A DNA stretch of 64,000 nt from Rozella allomycis CSF55 (GCA_000442015.1 KE561158.1:9746-73745), one strand, 5' to 3'; numbered from the stretch's first letter, positions 11,551-23,001 are shown. A program made the numbers and translations. The notes: generated by a model from the sequence alone, not told the origin.

Positions 11551-11690
11551 AAAAAAGCCAGGTGGTCTTTGCCATAGTCCTACTCTGTTACCGGGTTTGG
11601 TCTGTCATAGATCACCGCGATTAAGTATATCGTGGCTAAGGAAATCAAATTCTTAAATTAATAAGATTTCTGAGCCGAGAAAGCCACACA
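11551..11690 (-). ncRNA. Possible structured Pol III-type RNA
   Basis: This non-coding stretch is less AT-rich than its flanks. It contains a 7-bp hairpin with a 7-nt loop (CCGCGAT / ATCGTGG, one G-U pair, about 11614-11635). On the minus strand it ends at a T6 run (11551-11556), as a Pol III terminator would. I cannot match it to U snRNAs, 5S, SRP, RNase P or a snoRNA by eye. The boundaries are guesses. Confidence 0.2.
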
Positions 11691-11720
11691 TTTAATTAAA
11701 ATAGTTTGAGAAAATCTGTT

Positions 11721-13062
11721 TTATTTTGCTTGGATTATTTTCCCCGAACAAGAACCAAAACCAACTACGATTTCGCCTTTTTTGCACATTCCACGAATAG
11801 TAACCAAATCGCCATCCTCTAGAAATGTTCTCTCTGACCCATCTTTCAAAGTTACAGAATTCTGACCATTCCATGATAGTTCCAGCATAGATCCAAATGA
11901 ATCTTTTGTAGGCCCTGATATTGTCCCAGTTCCACATAAATCACCGGGTCTCATATTACACCCATTAATTGTATGATGTGCCAATTGTTGCTTAAACGTC
12001 CAATACATGTGCTTTAGGTTAGATTTGCAAACAACAGTTTCTTCATTTGATTTTTCGGCTATATTGTGACTTCAATTCTTTTACGCTTAATAGACACTTC
12101 TAATTCGACATCATATGATCCCGATTCTTTGTCTTCCAGGTAAGGGAGTGGTGTAGGATTTTGCCTCGGCCCTTCAACCAGAAAAGGTTCCAAAGCATCT
12201 AAAGTAACAACCCACGGAGAAATCGTAGTCCCAAAGTTTTTGCCGAGAAAAGGGCCTAATGGAACATATTCCCATGCTTGAATATCTCTAGCACTCCAAT
12301 CATTCATGAGAACAACGCCAAAAATATGCTCGTTAGCATTTTGAATTGATATCGATTCACCCAATGCATTTCCTTTCCCAACAACAAATGCCATTTCAAG
12401 TTCAAAATCCAATTTCTCGCTAGGCCCAAATTTAATTGAGCCATCTTTAGCCTTTTTCTGCCCATTTGGCCTCCTTATATCGGTGCCAGATAATACGATA
12501 GATGATGCTCGGCCATGGTATCCAACGGGTAAATGGACCCAATTTGGCATAAGCGCATTTTCAGCACCTCTAAACATGGTACCAACATTTTTAGCATGCT
12601 CTTTCGATGCGTAAAAATCAGTATAATCCCCAATAGTAAATGGAAGATGCATTTTAACAGCGGTTAATGGAATCAACACGTCTTTCATTAAAATTTCATT
12701 CCCTGATATGGTCTTATTTTCTTCTGAAAGTAAATCTTGTAATCTCCTTCTAGCTTCTTGCCACGCTGGTCTTCCTAGAGCCATGAATTTATTCAATGTC
12801 GGCTTTTAAATGATATTACGTTTCAATTACCTGTGAAAACACGTCCTCTGAATGTTGTCGAAGAATCGGTCCATTAAATAGTGACTTTATTGCCAATAAA
12901 TTACAATCCACCACAAATTCCCCAATCGCTACACCTACCCTAGGTTTCGGTGTACTCTATAAATTAAGAAATGGGAAACTATACGGCTGTAGAAAATATC
13001 CCGAAAGGTATGTTATGTAAAGTAAATCCCGAGTCCTTTGGTATTGAAACGAAGCTTTTCAT
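11721..13062 (-). CDS. FAH: Fumarylacetoacetase
   Basis: This is the last enzyme of tyrosine breakdown, hydrolysing fumarylacetoacetate to fumarate and acetoacetate. Family landmarks: HNIPFGIFS near the start, [22 protein letters not shown] (metal and catalytic region), [26 protein letters not shown] and [15 protein letters not shown]. Three introns: 12957-12984 (28 nt), 12803-12830 (28) and 12059-12084 (26). The start chosen is the ATG ending at 13062, which gives the typical short N-terminal SH3-like segment. A frameshifted copy of its 5' half lacking the first two introns lies at 17572-17866. Confidence 0.95.
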
Positions 13063-13144
13063 AATTGATTTCAAGCCACCAGAAACCTGTAAATTAAATC
13101 GAAGTTTAGTCGATAAATTTTTAAATATTTCAGCCGTGTCCAAC

Positions 13145-13230
13145 CCGTCCATAGCTCAGTTGGTAGAGCGCGTGACTGTAGTGTCTCATAGTTATCATGA
13201 TGTCCCTGGTTCGACTCCGGGTGGACGGAC
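13145..13230 (+). tRNA. tRNA-Tyr (GTA) with a 12-nt intron
   Basis: The cloverleaf folds fully. Acceptor CCGTCCA/TGGACGG (13145-13151 with 13223-13229) carries discriminator A at 13230. The D stem is GCTC/GAGC. The anticodon stem is 13171-13175 with 13195-13199. The anticodon GTA is at 13178-13180. The T arm is CCTGG-TTCGACT-CCGGG. A 12-nt intron (about 13182-13193) interrupts the loop one base 3' of the anticodon, the canonical site. A T5 run follows at 13232. Confidence 0.95.
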
Positions 13231-13312
13231 TTTTTGTTGATATTTATGATTTGCGGTAGGCAAGTTGTATTTTATGCATATATGATACAATTATATTTAT
13301 TATAGTAGAAAT

Positions 13313-14501
13313 CTAAATAGTTTGAAGGTCTAAAGAGCTGGTCCATTCAATTAATTCATCCACCTCCCTTTCTAGATCATCTTCTTCATCCTTTTTATGC
13401 TCATCATTTGTCTCTTCTAGGTTTACATTGTCATTACTAAGCAACTGAGATTTGGAGAGAGACTTCAATGAAATTTGTGAGGTCGCAGTCTGCAAGTTTT
13501 TAAGACTATCTTTAAGAATGTTTGAAATATTCATCACTTCTAAGTTCTTCAGTTCACCTAGGGGTTGATTATTTTTTGTGATCATTATATCATCTTTAAG
13601 ACTTCTGGATTTGGATATCTGAGTATCATTTTCCTTTTTAGACTGCTTTTTAGAAATATTTCTCGCTTTTTTATTCCATACACTTTGTATAAGCGAGTCC
13701 ATGACAGCCGTTGTATCCGTGATACATTCATGGCTTTCTGGAGAATTATTAGAAGAGGTAGCTAGCATAATCCAGGACTTATAGTAATCCGTATATGATA
13801 TCATGATTTTCTTTTCTTTTCGAATAATTTGATCCACTTGCTTAATAATAATGTTAGCATCATTAAGTTCTTTCTCTATCTTTTGAGATATTAAATCAGC
13901 TACATTTAAAAAGGTTGTTCATTCATACCTCTTGCCCTCACAGACATAACGGCGCAATCACCAGCAAGTTGGTTGTAGTAATGGGGACTCTCTAGAAAAA
14001 GTTGTAGTGCTTCATTGTTGCATGAATATTCAAGTTCCGGCTCATGCAAAAGTCTCTATCAGAAACAAAACTGATTTTTACACTTAATTCACTCAACAGG
14101 AATGACATGGACGTTCCTTCTAACCAATTATTTTCACTCAACATTGAGCAGGTTAATTGCCCAGTATCAGGGTTTACAAGTTGTATCAAAGAATTTGTAT
14201 TACTATTTGGGTGAAAGGGAATTGTCATGTAACGTACGTGCGGAGCAATTGAATCAAAACGCTCTTCAAAGATAACCTCGAGTTCAAATACACCATCTGA
14301 GTATAGCATGAATTTAAGATATACTTTCCCAGCTGGTTCCTGGTTTGCCTTCAATATACACCTATATGGGCACATGATATTGCGTACCAACCATTCAAAG
14401 AAATTCCAATTGATTAATTCTACATTAATAAACGGTAGTGGATTTCTTTTTAGTTCGTTATAGTATTTTTCCAGTAACAAAAATGCTCTCGATGATGCCA
14501 T
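13313..14501 (-). CDS. E2 ubiquitin-conjugating enzyme-like protein with an acidic extension
   Basis: Splicing restores a UBC fold: FFEWLVYIEGKPGTSWENG, GVFELEVIFEERFDSIAPHV, TIPFHPNINPDTGQLTC (HPN motif with a cysteine ten residues on), then the C-terminal helices (LLHEPELEYSCNNEALQLF). The closest pattern I know is UBE2U. A long Ser/Lys/Glu-rich tail follows. Introns include 14056-14081 (26 nt), 13900-13928 (29), two of 26 and 28 nt in the 5' half, and 14177-14203 (27 nt), which ends in TG. Skipping that last intron would insert nine residues into the HPN loop. The cysteine suggests an active E2, but this is not certain. Confidence 0.7.
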
Positions 14502-14603
14502 GATAATTAATGGTCGCCATAGGGATATTTGATTTCGTCTAAAGTTCCAAACTTGTATACATCACCTATTACATCTAAGCAAATTTATTTAAACATTAAC
14601 AAC

Positions 14604-16115
14604 TCAACATTTTAAGTTTTTGATAGAATCCAATAATAATGACAGGTCTGTTTGGATTGTGTTCGCGTGTTGTAAGATCTTTTCCTTTGTATCAAGGACA
14701 TCGATAGTTTGTGTGTACGGATTATACCTAACAGTGAACCCTCTTTCTAGTGTATGGGAAAAGTTTCTGACTTTCTCTTGAGCGTCTTTAAAGCTTTCGG
14801 CAACAAAGTAAACTGGTTGATACTCTGTGATTGGATATTTCTGTACGCAAGTTTTGGCAGGATCGAATATTCTTTTCTCTGGTTTTGAAGTTAGACAGTA
14901 CTATGTTGAAGAAAGACTCGAGTTCTTTACTTCCAATTCGCCAAATGATGAGAGTATTCCAGCCCCGTATGCACGGTACGAGTCGCCCTCTTTGCAAAGG
15001 CCGAATTCTACTGTAAACCAGTATATCTAGCGATGAATAAAAAAATTTCATACTGTGGCCAATTTTTCAATATCTTCGTCAGATGCTCCCAATGAGCATA
15101 ATCCAATTTCCTGTGAAAATGAGGCAAAGTTTGGATCAGCAAATAAAGGAACATGCCCTAATAATTCATGGCATACATCTGGTTCAGGCGTATAGAATGG
15201 CTGCGAATGATGTCTAATGTACTGAGTAGAGTGAAATACTCGGAAAGCAAGGCCATTTAAGAAATCACGAGAACTTAATAGACCTGTCACTGGCCTTAGA
15301 GTAAAACCAGTGCATTCTAATCAACACCAAATAGTTTGATTACCTTTTAGAAACTTGGATATATCTTCAAGCTGGGGAATATTGTCTTTTGTATAACCGC
15401 AGTTCTGAATAAGCAGTGGAAAGACATATTGATGTTCACGACATGCATGTGTTGGATACAAGGATGTTAACTTTTCGAATACTGAATGTTGTATACATAA
15501 TTCGAGTAATACCTGTTCCCCATGTTCTAATTTCATCTTGAGTGTAATCAATTCTAGGAATTGGTTGACCACTAGTCTCATCAATTATCAAGAGTTACAT
15601 TTTGTAGGTTTTCGCGATCATTGTTATTTCATCTCTTCTTTTTCTATATTCAGGATCTTTGAACCCCTTTTATGTAATATTTTGATCAGTACCGGGTGGT
15701 CAGCAGATAATTCTGCCCCATATTGTAAAGTTTTGTTTGCAAACGAATCTAAATCCGAAAGCCTTCTCGGAAACCACGGAATGACTATCTTTTTCGAAAC
15801 AATGAAATGTACTATTCTCGGATTTTTCGCTCATAGAGCCAATTAGTTTTATATATTTAACCGCGGGTTTGATGGCATTCATTATTTTATCTATATCCTT
15901 TGGATCGCATAATCTAAATTCTATTTCAAAGTCATAGTCGAACTCTGATGTTTTCTATGAAAAGCGGATAAATAAATTACCGAAGGCCTAGATTCTATCC
16001 TTGACAAAGAAACCCCGACTCGCTTTATAATACCAAGTACATTGTCTAAAGCACCTATTTTATCGGTTATTGTAAATAAAATAGAATAAAATGATGAATT
16101 GTCTGGTTGAGGCAT
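14604..16115 (-). CDS. PAH: Phenylalanine-4-hydroxylase
   Basis: This is the tetrahydrobiopterin- and iron-dependent monooxygenase that converts phenylalanine to tyrosine. An N-terminal ACT regulatory domain ([17 protein letters not shown]) precedes the catalytic domain, which has VPWFPRR-like [24 protein letters not shown], the iron ligands in [11 protein letters not shown], and the distal Glu in WFTVEFGL. The short C-terminal oligomerisation helix ends at 14604. Eight introns of 26-31 nt are needed. The start is the ATG ending at 16115, just before the ACT domain. It lies 1.5 kb from fumarylacetoacetase, on the same strand. Confidence 0.95.
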
Positions 16116-16242
16116 TGATCTACAAGTTGCTAAGGCAAGGGTAATTTGAAATAGCCTTTCATTAATAATCTGTTGACATGAATTAAACAAACGGTATTTT
16201 TAAAACCTTTTTATTTATACTTAAAAGAATGACGGCTCTATT

Positions 16243-17570
16243 TTATTTTAATATGTCTTGTAAAAACGACTTTACCTTTTTGACCGGTTTCTTTTGAATA
16301 GGCTCCTAAAGGTTATTACTGAGAGGTAAAACTACCTTTGAATTTCTCTTTTCTCCTACAATGATACCAGCGCTTTGCCTTTCGATTGTTGAAGTATTGA
16401 ATGATAATAATCTCCGCAACTTTGACTTGTCTTGATTCAAAAGGACTCTAGAAGCTGAGCGGTTTAGCATTTTTTTATTTCTAGTCAATTGAGAATTTGA
16501 TAGATCATTGCTATTGGATTTATTTGTGTTNGTCAAACAAAATGTCTGATTTCTACAGTTGAGTGAAAAAAGGAAGCGTTACGTGCCTCTCAAGAAACTC
16601 TCTTTTTTCAAACGCTTCCTTTTGGTAATCAATTTGAACAGATTCACTTCGATCCAAATATTGCATTGTGTCTTCTTCAACTTGTTCAGCTTCCTCTGCA
16701 AACAAATCGACATTCTCATTGACGTGGCCATTCAGAACTCTTTTCAATATTCTTTCTTGAGGATCCATGAATAAAAATTCGTCATCATCGTCATCCATTA
16801 AGAGACTCATTTCTTTGTTTCTTTCCATCATTCTTCTTGTTTCTCTTAACCCATGTTTCAACCCATGTACTAACATTGTCGTTTCCTTTTTATCTTTTTC
16901 TTTCAATAATTGCCTTGTAAATAAATAGAAACAATTTTTACTGATGATATTCAAACGCTTTTGGATCATTTGACTTTGAATTGTCAAGGGAAACAAATTT
17001 GGCCAATTCAGGATCGTTCATTGGATCTTCATCATCATCAGATGAATCAGAATCGTTTCCATTTATTATATTTCCTTCACTGTCTTCTTCAAATGCTTCT
17101 TTCTCCAAATAAGGTTTCAATTCCATTAATTTTTTCTTTTTCAATTTCTTTAATTGTTTTTTCTTTTCTTTTAATTCATTCTCCATCAATAAATCAAATG
17201 CTGTTTTTATTTTATTTTCTTCACGTTCGTCATCTTCATTGTCTTCGCCACTCTCCTCTTGGTTTGATTCTCCTTCACTTTCATCTTCATCAAATTCTAT
17301 TTCCTCTTCTTCATCATTGTAAAATATTTCCTCTTCAATTTCTTCCAATTCTTCAGGATCAATTTCTTCTTCAAACTCTTCATTATCCACAACTTCCTCA
17401 TTTTCTACTTCCATAGATTCAACTTTATCCAAGTTTTTAGCTTCTTCGATGTTTTCATTTATAATATCACCCTTTTCATTTTCATCACTCTCATTTTTAT
17501 TAATATGCTCTCCAGGCTCTTCTTCACGTTGCGTTTCAAATTTTCCGGAAAGGAGTGAAATGTCACTCTC
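16243..17570 (-). CDS. Acidic coiled protein, possibly Mrc1/claspin-like
   Basis: The product is very rich in Glu/Asp, with Lys-rich stretches (KEKKKQLKKLKKKKL) and a block FEYHQQLLKEKDKKETTM, then LLMDDDDDEFLFMD and repeated acidic patches. Composition and block order recall the replication-checkpoint mediator Mrc1/claspin, but this is tentative. Introns include one of 28 nt near 16940-16970 and one of 30 nt before the last exon (stop 16243-16245). The gene is broken by the N at 16532 and its 5' end is lost at the N at 17571, where it abuts an unrelated pseudogene. Confidence 0.45.
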
Positions 17571-17571
17571 N

Positions 17572-17866
17572 TTCCCTGATATGGACTTATTTTCTTCTGA
17601 AAGTAAGTCTTGTAATCTCCTTCTAGCTTTTTGCCACGCTGGTTTTCCAAGAGCCATGAATTTATTCAATGGTGGCTGTGAAAACACGTCCTCTGAATGT
17701 TGTCGAAGAATCGGTCCATTAAATAGTGACTTTATTGCCAATAAATTACAATCCACCACAAATTCCCCAATCGCTATCACCTACTCTAGGTTTTGGTGTA
17801 CTGGCAGTAGAAAATATCCCGAAAGGTATGTTATGTATCGTAAATCCCCGATTGACCTAAGGCTTT
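17572..17866 (-). pseudogene. Intronless frameshifted copy of fumarylacetoacetase (5' part)
   Basis: This stretch matches the 5' half of the FAH gene at 11721-13062 at high identity, but both introns present there in the same region are exactly absent. The exon joins read ...TCTACTGCC|AGTACACC... and ...TCACAG|CCACCATTG.... Two single-base insertions, near the HNIPFG segment and in the VGVAIGE segment, break the frame. The copy ends at the N at 17571, so its 3' part is unknown. Precise intron loss points to an RNA intermediate (a retrocopy). Confidence 0.8.
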
Positions 17867-17994
17867 GGTAAATTCAAAAGAGTTTTTGTTTTAGCCAATT
17901 TATCGGATGTCGGTAAAATGGAATGTGCATTGTGCGAAAAACAATATTCTCTTTGTTAGTCTCGCCTTTGCGTCTATAAAAAGCATTGTTTTCA

Positions 17995-18450
17995 ATATGA
18001 ATGCGAGTGAAGCGAGTGCAAACCCTAACTATGGACAATGTGGTGGGAACACGGGGCCGTATGTGCTAACTAGCGCGCTAACCCCGATACATGTTGTCAT
18101 GTAACTCTATTAATGTGAGCGAATCGTCGACAACCGCTAGAAACAAAATGCTTTTCGAAAAGCGCAAATAAAGAACTGCGAGCGAAGCGAGTTCAACCGC
18201 TTATTAATTAAAAATCTCAATTTTCCGCCACAAGGAATCAAGGATTAAAACTCCAAGAGTGGTTTGTTGTTAACCACACTCACAGACCACTCGATTAATG
18301 GAGTCTGGGTCTTCTGGCAATTTGGGAAAAGCTGTTCTTTCAGATAGTCATAACCTATTTGAATTTTGGATCTGGGTCAGTGTAAGGAATATCATTATCT
18401 AAATCGATGTATAATGCGAAAGAACTAGAAGCGAGTACAACCGCTAGTCA
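17995..18450. repeat. Region with a recurring GCGAG...CAACCGCT motif
   Basis: Short related motifs recur in this non-coding stretch. GCGAGT/GCGAGC followed by AAGCGAGTxCAA(C/A)C occurs near 18003, 18179 and 18430, and CAACCGCT near 18132, 18194 and 18440. A perfect 14-bp palindrome GCTTTTCGAAAAGC lies near 18150. No gene is supported. Its function is unknown. Confidence 0.35.
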
Positions 18451-18510
18451 GCCCATCCCAAGTTTTACGCTAGTCTAGATTGAGCGACACCTCTTAGATA
18501 CCAATCACCG

Positions 18511-19494
18511 ATGAGTGACGAGTACGCATATCAATTTTGCAACAGGCTTGTAAATACTTCTCCTATTGCATGTTTTAATTCGTACGCTGTACAAATTGCA
18601 ACTCTTGTTTACGGCGGAATCTTTTTCACCAACTTCATTTTTGTGGTTCGTGCTATGATTATAACCAAAATTAATTTTAGAAAACTAACTACATTTGACT
18701 ACAGTTTATTCACAGCGGCTGCTATGTACCTCTTTGGTTCAATAATGCCAATTCTAATGGCGTTTGATGTGGCAACTCCAAAGAAGCCAACCGATACTAT
18801 GAAAACTGAATATTTGTTTTTCGTTGTATCAAGCGTGATATATTATCTTCTTCCTCTTTCGGGCTCCTGGCTATTTTTCAACTTGTTCGAAAAGACAAGC
18901 TTCTTGGTGACCAGCAATCGAAATGCCGCTAGATCAATTAAAATGAAGGGTGTTATTTACATGTCATTAGTTTTTTTGCTCGATTTCGTTTTACTGCTCT
19001 TAATGTGTCAAAAGACAGATTTGCGTGAATACTTGATGCTCAGACAAGGAAGAAGGCTATGTTGTACTTTTTTGGTGACCGGATACTCCTTTACATATGT
19101 TTTGATTTTGAAAGAACTATCAAAACTAGAAAAGACTGTTCAAGAAATGTCCAAAAATGCCAACTCTCAAGTTATGCAAATATTTAAGAGAATGCTAAAG
19201 TTTGGAAAAATTAGCATGATCTCATTAATCGTGAATACCGCTACAACGTGCGTTACTATAATTTTAGAGGTAGTCTGTCGGAACAACTTGGGAGTTCAAA
19301 TAGGTTTAATTGTATACGACTGTATCTCCTTGAGTACTGGGATGCTCGCTTTGTCATCCAAGGCGGAGACTTCAGTGATACCTAAATTATTTGAGGAAAA
19401 GGCTGTGATGGCGGAAATTGACTCCATTAGACATGCTACTTTAACTCATGCCACCGCCAGCGTAGGAGGAGCAGAATCTCAAATAAACAGATAA
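18511..19494 (+). CDS. Polytopic membrane protein, orphan receptor-like
   Basis: A single uninterrupted 327-codon frame encodes about seven hydrophobic helices (roughly residues 25-50, 58-82, 97-122, 145-168, 180-198, 230-252 and 258-280), followed by a hydrophilic Ala/Thr-rich tail. The topology looks like a 7TM receptor, but I see no signature that assigns a GPCR class. It has no intron, unlike most neighbours. The upstream region carries the recurring motifs described at 17995-18450. Confidence 0.65.
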   Translation: MSDEYAYQFCNRLVNTSPIACFNSYAVQIATLVYGGIFFTNFIFVVRAMIITKINFRKLTTFDYSLFTAAAMYLFGSIMPILMAFDVATPKKPTDTMKTEYLFFVVSSVIYYLLPLSGSWLFFNLFEKTSFLVTSNRNAARSIKMKGVIYMSLVFLLDFVLLLLMCQKTDLREYLMLRQGRRLCCTFLVTGYSFTYVLILKELSKLEKTVQEMSKNANSQVMQIFKRMLKFGKISMISLIVNTATTCVTIILEVVCRNNLGVQIGLIVYDCISLSTGMLALSSKAETSVIPKLFEEKAVMAEIDSIRHATLTHATASVGGAESQINR

Positions 19495-20371
19495 CGCCTT
19501 TATCGTTTTATAAGAATACTATCGTTACTTTATTCTTCATTATCGTGTGCAGGACGCAGTGGTAAAAAGTGGTCTACATTTGGATAGTTTAAAATTCATT
19601 GAAACTCCGATTCACGTACTGCATTAAACTTGACCTCTACCAGGTTTAAGGCAATAGATGGCCCGTCGCTGATAAAATATCCTCTAAATCATAGGGATTT
19701 TCCAAAATCAATTGATTAAAGTCGATACTACGCTAAGAACATTAGGGATATCACTGCCTTTAATCAAATATTTTCGTGGTTATATGATGTATTACACGCA
19801 GGAGAAGAAGCACTGTCGAATACACTGCTAGCAAATAATATAATGGATAATTCTGAACAGCAATGTTGGACTATGTTTAACTAAGCCATCGTAAATGCAG
19901 ATCCTCGTTGTCCCTTTCTCAGCCCCTTATTATGAAAGGCCATGGTAATGCTTCAAGTTGTTTGGATCGCGATATCTGCTCGCGAAATCGAAAGGAGAAG
20001 GGGCCAAACTGTTGGGGAAATTGAAGGGAAAGCTACATTTGTTGGTGCCTCTGCCTCAAATATCTCTGTATCGATCTATATTGCATTAAGGGTCACAACG
20101 GTTTGTTTGACATTGTGGAAGATATGACGTCGTGTTTCAGTCGCGACAGCTATATATATCATGTTTTTGAATTGCAATTTTTAGTGTGAGTTTCTGAAGT
20201 GGTGCGGGGGAATCATCTCCAACAACATTTTGCAGATCAAATGTTACCGTTAGGTATATCCACCTTGCCATGCACCTCAAACGACACGAAACACGTCAAT
20301 GAAACTATTACAATGTCAAAGTAAAATTGACCGTTTTAAAATTCCAACACCAAATTTATTTAATTGAAAGT
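19495..20371. other. Intergenic region with degenerate coding-like scraps
   Basis: No gene could be supported. A short plus-strand stretch near 19735-19880 (ITAFNQIFSWLYDVLHAGEE) looks protein-like but has no usable start or splice context. The frame at 19942-20127 has no family features. This may be gene debris. Confidence 0.3.
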
Positions 20372-22717
20372 TTATTTTTCAATTAATTCAAAAATCAATG
20401 CCAAACATCGCTTTTTAAATTTACAGATTTCGTCAATCAATTGAATAGAATCGCTTTCTTCAAAGTCTGTTGATAAAATTCTATCATCCCAAAGGTTAAA
20501 CCTTAATACTTCACCTCTTCTTTCTATAAACCTTATTAAAGAATAATTTATAATCTCTTTTCCTGCCCTACAGCAGTTATTTCCGATATCCCGATTCACA
20601 CTATCATCTGTAATGAATTCCTCAATTAGGCTATTTTGATCCTTCATAAAGCAAAGCAAATCGACAAAAATCAAAAATCGAAGAAATTTGTCTTCAATAG
20701 GTTTCAATTTGAAGTATTTTAATTTGGAAATTCTTGTCAGTCTATTTAATGTCATTGTATAATCATCATTGAGAACACATCTAATGGAATTAAAAGATTT
20801 ATGTAGTAAATAGAATAAATCCTCCATTCCCTTAATTTCATTCCATATAACTTTAACGAATGGTTTACCCATCTCTTCTAATTTAGATGTTAAAATGTTT
20901 TTCGGGTTTACAGACTCAAAAGCTTTTCCTTTAGTGTTTGAAATTAGCATAGAATAGCATTTAAATAAAACATTTATATCAGCGGATTCAATGTCAGCGA
21001 ATGGAGCTAAGAGAACAAGCCTCACTTTCATGAACATTGTTAAATACTAAAAGACGTCGGTGGTTATTATTTACAATAGATTCTGATACACTTGATGGTA
21101 TTCTCGATGGTATTCTCAATGTTGAAGCTTCAGAGTCATCCATTGCACTTTTACTTCGTCTCATTGAACCTTCTGATGTAACTCTGGTAATAAATGCACT
21201 GCTAGAGACTTTCAAAGATCCCACAATTAATTCTTCTTCTGGTTTATTATTCAGCAATTGATCCTATTCTTTTGAAGGTAACGTCTTACTAGAAGAAGTC
21301 TGGCTCTTAATTGCCGCCACGAAATGAAGCCATTCTCTTCCAGCACTTTTTTACTTGACAAAGATGAATCATTAATGTATTCAAATACACAAAGAACAGT
21401 TATGGGAATCTCTGGAATGTAATTGGAATGATTAATCAACGTTTCTAATAGTTTCTTGCGATACGCATTAGAATCACTTTCACCAGTTTCAAATTGAACA
21501 AGATTCGGCACCTTCAAATCTTTTTAATATTCAGATTTCATTTACTGTACAATGAATCAACCACAATTTTACAACTTGACTCATTAATTATTTTAAAACA
21601 TCTATTATGCACAATAATGGTTTCAGAAAGAGGAATTGAAATTTCAACGCAATCTTCAAATACCAAAAGGATTTCAAAGATCAAGAAGATATAGCCTAGA
21701 TTTCCTTTCATTATTTGTGGAAGAAAATCAACGTAGACAAGACGATAAACAAGTACCAATAGACTTTCATACAAAAGCCTCGTTTCCATTAAATCTGAAA
21801 TGAAATAAAATAAATCAAGTTTTAAATTCAAAATATTTTCTATTCTATCAAGCCTATCAAGTAGTAAAGAGTGTTCTACTCTGACACTTGGCCTCGAAAA
21901 CATTCGAGATCTTCTGTACATGAGCGTTCTATAATGTTTAATAATCTTTCACATATTGATTCCTCAAGATATCTAACAAATGGTATTTGTTCCACTTTAT
22001 CATTCATACTTATTCAATACCCTTTAAGATGTTTAATATGACAGTCTTTGCTGCGCTTTGTGAAATAGAATCGGCAGTCTCCAACAATTCCAGACTCTTC
22101 TCTACAAGAATACATTTATTCTCAAATCAAAGCTTTGATGTTAATACCTTGACATGGAAGAATGGAATAGTTTCAACATTCAGCCTTAGCGAAAATGATT
22201 TTAGAATAGCAAGCTGAAAACCAAATGCTTCCTCATCAATGCACGATAATTGAATAATCGAATTAACAATATTGTTTGACATGAGGAAATCTATCATCCC
22301 ATTACAAATTTGATACACAGGCATTCTGTATTTTGCAGATTTTCATACAAAACATGGAAAACTTTAAGAACAAGTCCCTGATATTCACCAAAAAGCATGC
22401 ACGATAACAGATCCAAATGACCCTTCTTTTCAATAAACGATCTGGTCAATTTGCATTAATAAGCATACTCGAAAATTGTAGATCCTCTGGAATTGGGATA
22501 CTCGTTTCTGTCGCTCCAAATCAAATGGTCTATAATCTTGTTGAATATTTCCTTGATTTCACCATCATCGTACTCGTGCTCTGGATCTGATAGCTCCCTA
22601 AGCTGTAGAATTAATACACTAAATATTTTTAGAAAGTTATATATACTGGAGGCTGGAGATGGTGGGTCTGTTTTGCTTGAAATCGAAAAAATTGAAAAAT
22701 GAAAATAAATTAGACAT
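20372..22717 (-). CDS. CLEC16A: CLEC16A/FPL-domain protein
   Basis: The N-terminal half carries the FPL domain: IDHLIWSDRNEY, FIEKKGHLDLL, YFLMSNNIVNSII and FQLAILKSFSLRLN, matching the order in CLEC16A/Ema, membrane-associated regulators of endosome traffic, mitophagy and autophagy. The C-terminal region is helical and less conserved, with a Ser-rich loop (about 21100-21240). Eight introns of 26-31 nt were rebuilt. The start is the ATG ending at 22717; the stop is at 20372. The later half is assigned by continuity rather than by motif. Confidence 0.75.
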
Positions 22718-23001
22718 GGCCTGATTTTATGAGAAATTCCAGAAAATATTCATTAAATATTGCATTAAATTAAATAGATATAATAAGAAAGGGATGTCGA
22801 AGAATACGGAATTGTGTTTTCTATATTAATTACCGTAATTCGAAAAAACTCTGAATTTGCGCAAATATAACATCTTTTCTTATTGAAATTTCTTATTTAT
22901 AAAGAATCAAGATTCATTGTCAATTTATTATTGGCTTTATTTAACGTCCACACTGAAATCACGCTAAATATATCCTCTAAGCCACGTTACTAAGCGCCAA
23001 A

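Noticed and set aside
11600-11640. Resemblance of CACCGCGATTAAG to a 5S rRNA segment
   Set aside because: Only a dozen bases agree and the rest of a 5S fold and its internal promoter are absent.
19942-20127. Plus-strand open frame in the 19.5-20.4 kb gap
   Set aside because: Unremarkable composition, no homology recognised and no splice context.
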